Source of the DNA: an uncultured bacterium
GTDB lineage: Bacteria; CAIJMQ01
NCBI GenBank assembly: GCA_903821905.1
Contig: CAIJMQ010000121.1
Span: forward strand, 1 to 64,000
Direction: 5' to 3'
Length of the DNA stretch: 64,000 nt
The notes beneath the pieces are model-generated. The model had not been told where the DNA came from and searched no databases. It saw only the letters and a list, made by a program, of their open reading frames with translations. Made by a program: the position numbers and the translations under genes. The stretch's first letter is position 1. The number at the start of each line of letters is the position of its first letter. Of this stretch, positions 47,126 to 56,200 are shown piece after piece.

Positions 47126-47154
47126 AATATATCAATATTAACAAATATTGGCAA
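47126..47154 (-). promoter_or_regulatory. Promoter of the pil module
   Basis: Minus-strand TTGCCA (47154-47149), 17-base spacer, TATATT (47131-47126). A second overlapping option is TTGACC (47164-47159), 18 bases, TAATAT (47140-47135). The start lies about 30 bases before the ATG at 47088. Confidence 0.5.
47133..47150. promoter_or_regulatory. Inverted repeat inside the pil promoter (operator candidate)
   Basis: CAATATT and AATATTG (7-base arms, 4-base spacer) lie between the -35 and -10 boxes, a typical repressor position. The AT-only composition makes chance pairing possible. Confidence 0.3.
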
Positions 47155-47261
47155 GTTAGGTCAAGGTGTGAACTACATTCATTAAAGATTGAAAATTACA
47201 GATTCAAGTTTGATCATTGAAGAATCTTTAATCTTAAATTTTAAATTTTGAATTTATTAAC

Positions 47262-50200
47262 TTATTCCCCAATCTCCCTAAAATACTTATAAAGATTATC
47301 AGGAGAAACCGTCGAATACGGCGGATGATTCGGGTCAACTACAGTAAATATTTTTCGTGCAGGTGTCTGGTCAAAATTATTATGATTATTTTGTTCTCTA
47401 GCTTGCACTTCAAATATATAAGTTCCTTCTTTTAACCCTAAATAACTTGCACTATTATCTAACGGAACCCAACCAGTCCAACCGGAGTCTTTTCCTATTA
47501 AGTAATGTCTATATTCATAAGGCGGCATTCCACCTACTCCTGTAAATCTAAAAGTAACATCTCCGGATGTCTGATCTGACGGGCCATAAGTAATAATAGT
47601 ATCAGGAACTTCGGGAGATACATACCAGACCCAGATGACATCAGCGGAAACTCTTCGAGGAACAAGACTCTGGACACATGAACTTCCATTCTGGTCTTTT
47701 GCCTTCACCAAGAATCTGTACCATGTTCCCACTGTTAAATTTTCAAAAGAAGTGGAAGTTGCATCAGTCGTCCCAGGTACCAAACTCCAATCACCAATAT
47801 CATTGGAAGGGTCATAATAAGAGGGATCATAATCAGTTGTCCACACAGTTCCAGTCCAATGTTCCAACTTACTTTTGTATCTGCATTCAGTCGTATCAAT
47901 CTTAGTCCATCTAAACGAAGCATATGTGTGCGGGAACGGGTTTGACGGATATTGAGTAAGTATGACTTGTGGTACATCCGCATTAATTTGTATCGAATAG
48001 CCGTAAGTATTACTTGCCACCTGGAATTCTACAGGATGACCTGTTACTATTTCCACAGACTCTGTATCGGCATGCGAATAGCCCATATTAGGTGTAATCC
48101 ATACTGTTGTTGTATCATTTAAATCCTTTTTAACTTCCAAATTTCCTTCATCTTTTATTCTAAACTGTATTAGATTTGTATCGCCGTTATCAAATTTTAC
48201 ATTTGCATATAACCACACAAAAGTATTTCTTGTTTCGTCTGTCTCTTTTATCACGTTTCCTACATGATAAGGAAGAATAGTTTCATCATATAATCGGATT
48301 TCACTACAGTCCTGCCATTGGCTCCAAACACGCGGTTCAGGAGACGTAGCAAGGCTGTATCTATACTGTGCACTGCCTTTATTAATTGATATCCCCGAAC
48401 AGTCTGTGTCTTTCTCGTCAAATTCGATGGTAGCAGGATTGTGTCCTTTGTGTGATGGGTCACCGACTTCAGCGAGATTCTCATTATTCCTATCTTTCAC
48501 CTTTACTCTTACAGTTACGTCTTTGGTAGGTATCCATGGTGAATCGGTTTGGACAATTTCCGTATTCCCACCATCCCATTCTACACACACTTCATCCCAA
48601 TAATAGTTGTCGGTCTGTAGATAATTGGCAATAGAATCTCCGTTATTAATTTTTATAGGGCCTTTTGTTGTTGCAGGCACATTTACCTGTTTCCCCGATT
48701 CCTGTGTTCCTGTTCCGCATACTAAATATGCGCCGGGCGGGGTTCTATCAAGTGTGAATGTTATAGGGCTGTAGCTATTCAAAGCATCCGATATAAGTTC
48801 CGGATAAGTATCTTCGACATCATTCTTATTTTTTACCGTTAGCTGAACATAGAAAGTGTGGTCGCCTGTACTAGTATCAGTAACATCATCAAAGATTTGT
48901 GATAGGTCAGGACAGTCATCAAGATCAAATGGCGGTGAATAATGGTCAGCGCTATAAATACTTGTTGAATCGTTTTCTTTGGTAGTGCCTGATACCTTAT
49001 CCCAATCGGTATATATCCATTGCCCCGGCATAATATCAATTCCCGGTTGAATTACTTGTATGTCAGAATCCCAAACTGGTACAAAATGATTGCCACCCTC
49101 TTTATTAATAGTATAAATCTGAATTTGATATGACTTTAACGGCAAACCACTGCCGTCCACATCGAGATATTTCCATCTAAACTGCGGTGTAGCATCGTGG
49201 ACAGGTGCCATAGCAGGGAAAGGTTCCCAACCGTCATCTTGGTCAACAGGAATCTTGTCTTTATCAACCACATACAATTCTCTTATTTGTAAACCCCAAG
49301 GATGTAGGCCTTGACCTAAATCAGGGCCTCTGAAAGCTGAGACATCTTTAGGAGAAGAGACACCACCTACTCTTGCCAGTTCTTTATATACTCCGGCACC
49401 GCCAGACACCACTGCTTCCAAACCGGAAGCAAGTTCAATTATAGTAGTATCTGCACTGGGGTAACTCACACTTTTTAATTCATAAACCGGTTCTATATCA
49501 GTAGTGAAACTTCCAAAACTTACCTTTAAAGGACGATAAAGGTCGGTATCACTTGTACCAGTAGTTGGGTTTGCTAAAGTAATTTCAGTATCACTTATCG
49601 CATAACTACCCAATACTGTGTATCCCGTATATCTATGCCCTTCTGGAGCTAATCTGACTATCTGGCTATCGCCGCTGTCAACTACCCAGCATTCGCCGGT
49701 TGATGGGTCCACCGATACTGAGGTAGGTGAAGAAAATCCGTAGATTTTAGTGTGCAGATTGCCTGAACCGCTGATATCATATCCATTAGTTATTTCTTTA
49801 TCCAATCTTACTATGTATGAATCTCCGCCATCTTCGCCCTGACAGGCAACCCAGCAATCACCTGAAACAGGGTCAACAGCCACGGAAACGGGATTATTAA
49901 AGCCTTTTATTATTTTGTGAGAACCAACATCATTGGTTATATCATATCCGGCTGTAGTTATATCTGCCTCGCCAATATTACCCTTTATCCAGACAACAGT
50001 ATCATCAGTATCAGTATTAGGGTCGTCATCAGCCACCCAACAATCACCGGAATTGGAATTAACAGATACTGATATGGGATTTAAAAATCCGTCTATACGC
50101 GCAAGTTCTCTGCCTACGGGAATAGTAAATGATGGAGTGACAAAACTAGGCTGATTGAGAAAAATGTTATAGGCAAAAATGCTATTTGTATCGCCGTCAT

Positions 50201-53200
50201 CCTGCTGCCATACCGCTACCGCATTATTTCCACTCATCGCTACTTGAGGAGAAGAAGCTTCACCATTATCCTGCTCGATAAGCTGACTATCATGCCAAGT
50301 TGCTCCGCCATCACTTGAGTAATTGAAATAAATACTATTTGCAGTGCCGTCATACTGCTTCCATACTGCTACTGCAGTATCACTGTTTATTGCTATTTGA
50401 GGAGAAAAAGCCCAATCATTATCCATCTCAAGAAGCTGACTATCATGCCAAGTTGCTCCGCCATCACTTGAGTAATTGGAATAAATACTATAGACAGGAC
50501 CATCATACTGCTGCCATACTGCTACTGCAGTATCACTGTTTATTGCTATTTGAGGAGAAGAAGCACCACCATTACCCTGCTCAAGAAGCTGACTATCACC
50601 CCAAGTTGCTCCGCCATCACTTGAGTAATTGGAATAAACACTACTACTTTGCTGCCATACTGCTACTGCATTATTTCCACTCATTGCTATTTGAGGAGAA
50701 TCAGCTTCTTCAGAACCCATCTCGAGAAGTTGACTATCACTCCAGCTCGCTCCGCTATTAATAGAATAACTGGAAACAATATTACCTCCACCTATGCCTG
50801 TTCCCTTCGTTTTGACTATGCGGCTATTTCCAGTATCCGCCACATAGATATAGCCCGTGGAAGAATCGTAAGAAATACCCTCGGGACCACTAAACTGCCC
50901 AGCACCGCTACCTGCCGAGCCATAAGTAGTCCAGCCGGTGCCATCTATTTTGGTCTTAATTATGCAACTATTATCGATATCCGTCACATAGATATATCCT
51001 GTGGAAGAATCGTAAGAAATACCAGTGGGCCAACTAAATCCTCCTAATATAGTCCAGCCGCTTCCGTCTATTTTGGTTTTGACTATAGAGCTATTTCCCT
51101 CATCCGACACATAGATATATCCCGTGGAAGAATCGTAAGAAATACCATAGGGATAAGCAAATCCTCCTAATGTAGTCCAGCCGGTACCATCTATTTTGGT
51201 CTTGATTATGCGACTATTATCGGTATCCGCCACATAGATATATCCCGTGGAAGAATCGTAAGAAATACCTCCTTCGATATAAGAAGTAAATCCTCCTAAT
51301 GTAGTCCAGCCGGTACCGTCCATCTTTGTCTTGACTATGCGGTCATTGCCAGAATCCAGAACATAGATATATCCTGTGGAAGAATCGTAAGAAATACCCT
51401 CGGGACCACTAAACTGTCCAGCACCGCTACCATATGAACCATAAGCAGTCCAGCCGGTGCCATCCATTTTGGTTTTGACTATGCGATGATTGACGGTATC
51501 TGCTACATAGATATAACCCGTGGAAGAATCGTAAGAAATACCATAGGGATAATAAAATCCTCCTAAAGTCATCCATCCCTCAGATCCCTGCCATACTGCT
51601 GCCGCATTATTTCCACTCATCGCTACTTGAGGAGACAAAGCCGCATCATTACCCTGCCCAAGAAGTTGACTACCACCCCAATACCAGCTTGTTCCGCCAT
51701 TAATAGAATAGTTGTAATAAGTACTACTATTCTGCTGCCATACTACTACTACTTTGTTCCCATCCATTGCTATGTCAAGAGATGGTATAGGTCCCAATGT
51801 TGTTGCTGTTTCCTCCGCATTCCCAAAAGTAATAAGATTATCTATCATAGAGTTGTACTGGGCTTTTATCCAGGCAGAGGAACGTGCTACATCGGAAATG
51901 CGGACTTCGTCTATTGTGCCGCTAAAATTTCGTTTAAAAGCGTTTTGAGGGTCTGCCCCTATCCAAAGGCCCGAAGCCGAGATAGGATTAGGGTTTAATG
52001 TTTGAACTGCAGTGCCAATATTTGTTCCGTCCTGATATAGTTTTAAATTAGTCCCATTCCAAGTTCCTACAATGTTATGCCAAGTAGTTCCCAGAGATGG
52101 TGTAACATCAACCTTATTAGAGAGAGTAGTATCTGCTATTTCGAAAAGTATTCTGTTCTGATGAGCACTCAAACTGTAACCATTCGTGTCGGTAGTGATA
52201 TCTTCGGTTCCTACAATATACATGTTGCTATTAGTAGTTCCGGTATCGCTAACCCAAGCTTCTAAGGTTCCTGCCGTATTAAGATTTAAACTCGCATTAC
52301 TTCCCATATTTACTTTTACAGTAGATGGTAGCTGTAGAAAACCGAACTTCACGTTGTATGGAGTTGCCCCTCGAGTCATGTATTCCACCCCGATCTTAGA
52401 ACTATATGACTGGTAGAAACATGAAAGGGTATCGTTGCTCGGAAAACTGGATTCAAATAACGCCCTAAAATAACCGTCTTTGTTTATATCTGCAGTCCAA
52501 GTTAATTCAGTATCCGCACTGAATGCCCAGTTCCCGTCGGTATAAGTCGGTGAAGTGCTGTCGACATACCACTGATAATATTGTGCTGCCGTCCCGGTTG
52601 GTGCACCAAGCACCAGACAGTATTTTTGGCCCGCAAGAACGCTCAACGGTGTAGTTAGAATGTGAGTCCTCCATGCAGCGCCTCCGCCAGGCGTAAAACT
52701 CGAAATTGTCCCTGTGTATAAAGCAGAACCTGTCGGTTTATTCTGCGCATCGGCGGCGTATATTTTTACTGTGATTGGTACATTGTTTGTACCCGCACCA
52801 CGCTGAAGATAGAATTCTACCCGAAACAGGTTGTCATTAATCGTCGATATAAAGGATTGTGATTTCCAAGTAGTCGCCCCGTAAAAGGTTTCATATAAAT
52901 CGCCACCAGATTCGTAAGATTGCATAGGTTGCCCACTAACACTCCAGTTTGTATCTGTCGGGTTGGTATCCCAAGTTCCATTCACGCATTTTTTGTAATA
53001 GATATGGACTGCAGTCGGTGCCCCTGCCCAAAAGCAGTACAGATTGTTTGTAGCGGGGTCCATGCTCAATACAGGCACCATCGCAGTAGCTGCACTTGCC
53101 TGCACCGCCGCCTCAGTTCCCCACAATCCAGTACTGCCAATACGCTTGTTGTACATTATTCCTGTTGCTAAAGTATTGTTCAAATAGACGAGATATATAT

Positions 53201-56200
53201 CATCACCGTTTGCCACTGCGGAATGACCATAACCAAGTTCTGCGTCTGCCATCGTCGTTTCTTCCGAACCCCAAGTAGAGCCGTTCCAGAGTTTACCTTT
53301 ACCAGGCTGGCCATCTCTGGAATAGATTGCATAAACTTTTCCACCTGTCAGAGGCAGGATTGAAACTCTCCAAGTAGTATCATTAGTTGCTGAAAGTGCG
53401 TAAGGAAAACCGCTTGCGGTGCTCCAAGTGCCGTTGTTATTCGCATTTTTGAATACTAATGGAAGGTATGTGGTGCTTGCCGCTGAAACAGAACGATACA
53501 TCCCTATCCAAGCGTACCCATTGCTGTCAATTGCAATCATAGGAGCAAGATAATTGTAATTTCCTGGATTGGTTATTACAAGTTGTTCCGCGGCGTTCCA
53601 AGTTATTGAACCGTCACTAACAGGCGTTCCCCTGCGATAATAGATATAATTCGTGCCCGTAGGATAAGTAAATCGAACGTAGTGAACATAGGTGCCGTCG
53701 AAACAGGCTGAACCGCTGTAACCGTAAGCAGCACCTCCATTAACCGCCCCAACACTCGTAAAACTGCTCCAAGTCGCTCCGTCTGCGCTTGTCCTATAGC
53801 CAAAGTTTGTTCCATCAACATACCAAACCCAATGTAGACCTGCAGCATAGAAAGTTTTACGCTGGTTGGGATACTGTGTTGCACTTGATATAGTGCTTGT
53901 CCCTATCACAGTGCTTGCCTGCACTACTACAGGATCTTCAAGAAAATTTTGTGCTTTGGAAATTTCTCCAGCTGTTTCTATCGGCTTATTAGCTGATGTT
54001 TTAGTACCGTTATTTGCATATGTTGTAGAGTCTTTAATGGAAGATACATTTGGGTCATCTTTCATATGGGTAACTAACTTGAAATTAGAATCCCAGACAT
54101 TGGCTGCATCCTGCGCATCTGTAGCATCAGGATTGCCGTAATACATATATATAATAGTAGAATCCGTTGAACTTACTTTGGGAATTTTTACCCAAATTGT
54201 TGAGGTATCGGTCTCGTCCCATTTCTCTATTTCATATTTCAACGGGGTGTCTTCAGAACTAACAAACCTTATGTCTTGACCGGAATCTTGAGTATTGCTG
54301 TAATCTATACGGGTTGGATTAAGTTCTACACATAATGGGAAATCGGTTAAGTCTGTATCTATTTTGGTGTGGTCTATAAAAATAGGTTTTCTGTATTGCC
54401 ATTTGCCATGTGTCCCTTCAAGAATCTGACTATCATGCCAAGTTGCTCCGCCATCGGTTGAGTAGTTGGAATAGATGCTATTTGCAGCGCCGTCACTTTG
54501 TTGCCAAACCGCTACTGCAGTACTGCCACTCATTGCTATTTGAGGAGAATCGGCTTCTTCAGAACCTAGCTCGAGAAGTTGACTATCACCCCAGCTTGTT
54601 CCGCCATCAATAGAATAGTTGGAATAGATGCTATTTGCAGCGCCGTCATTCTGCTGCCATACTGATACTGCATTAGTACCACTTATTGCTATTTGAGGAG
54701 AAGAAGCCTCTCCGTTACCCCGCTCAAGAAGCCAGGGGATAGGAAACCATTGGGATTGCGCACCTAAAGATTCTTTCAAAGGAGAAGCTATCACAATCTG
54801 GGTATCTGATTCAATACCTCCTATCATGTAGACATCAGTAAGATTATTACCAAAACTTATATTTATACCGGTATCCAGTTCTGATGTATCGGTAAGGGTT
54901 ATGGTAGCAGTTCCTATGGAATGATATTGGTTTATGGTAGCGTTGATAGTTTTATATCCATCTTTGGATAGTTTAACCACTGCCGGAGCGTAACTTGGAG
55001 TTGTTTCATCATAATGCAGCGTTTCATCATAAACTGCTAAGGAATATACACCCTGCTTGGTGTCTAGCTGACCTAAATCTGTCCAATTATTAGGACCGTT
55101 ATAACGATATACATGCCCGGATGGAGATGTTCCAGCATGCAGTTTGCCATTATAAACTGCTAAGGACGTAACAGTATCATTGGAACCTAACTGTCCTAAA
55201 TCTGACCATATCCCATGCTTTTCACTATCAAGACCATCATAACGATATACATGTCCGGACGGAGATGTCCCGCCATACAGTTTGCCATTATAAACTATTA
55301 AGGAATCTACAGATGTATTGGCACCTAAGGGAGGAATTAAGGGGCCTAAATGACCTAAATCTGTCCACTTATAACCGCCACCGCCACTAGTAATAGGACC
55401 ATCGTAACGATATACATGTCCAGACGGATATGTTCCAGCATACAGTTTCTCACCATAAACCCCGTCATCATAAACTGCCAATGAAAACACATGATTACCT
55501 AATCCGCCTACAGGTTCCCACGTAGTCCCACCATCATAACGATATACACCCCCGGATGGATATGTTCCAGCATATAGTTGGTCATTATAAACTGCTAAGG
55601 AAAGTACATCCTCATCGGAACCTAATCTACCCACATCTGTCCAGCTGTGCCCCCCATCGTAACGATATACTCTGGCCCCATTCGAACTATCTGTTCCGGC
55701 ATATAGTTTGCCATCATAAACTACTAATGAATATACCGATGACCCTCCCAACCATGTATCTTTCCAAGTGCTACCATCGTAATAAAATACGCTCGCCTGA
55801 TCAGCTGTTCCAACATACAGTTTGTTATTATAAACTGCTAAGCAATATGCACTACTACCGGGATTACCGAATGGAGTGAACTTACCTAAATCTGTCCAGG
55901 TACTACCCCCATCGTAACGATATACCTTGGCCCTATTCGAACCAGACGATGCATAAGATCCACCATACAGTTTGAGATTTGGTTCGGGAGTAGCTACCCA
56001 TGCCTCTCCATTTGAAGAATTGACAGAGATAGACTTAGGAGAATTAAAAACTTTTACTTTCGAAACACCCGCATAACGAATATTTTCTTCATCGCCAAAA
56101 GTGACGAGATGGGCAGAAGGAGTATCGCACTCTGAATAATAAGATGCTTTAATCCAAGCAGAAGAACGGGCTATATTGGAAATGCGGACTTCATCAATCG

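Noticed and set aside
50790-51575. Regular DNA repeats that could suggest CRISPR
   Set aside because: Units are 120-145 bases, all in frame, and encode NHL-like repeats; there are no short repeats with unique spacers and no cas genes.
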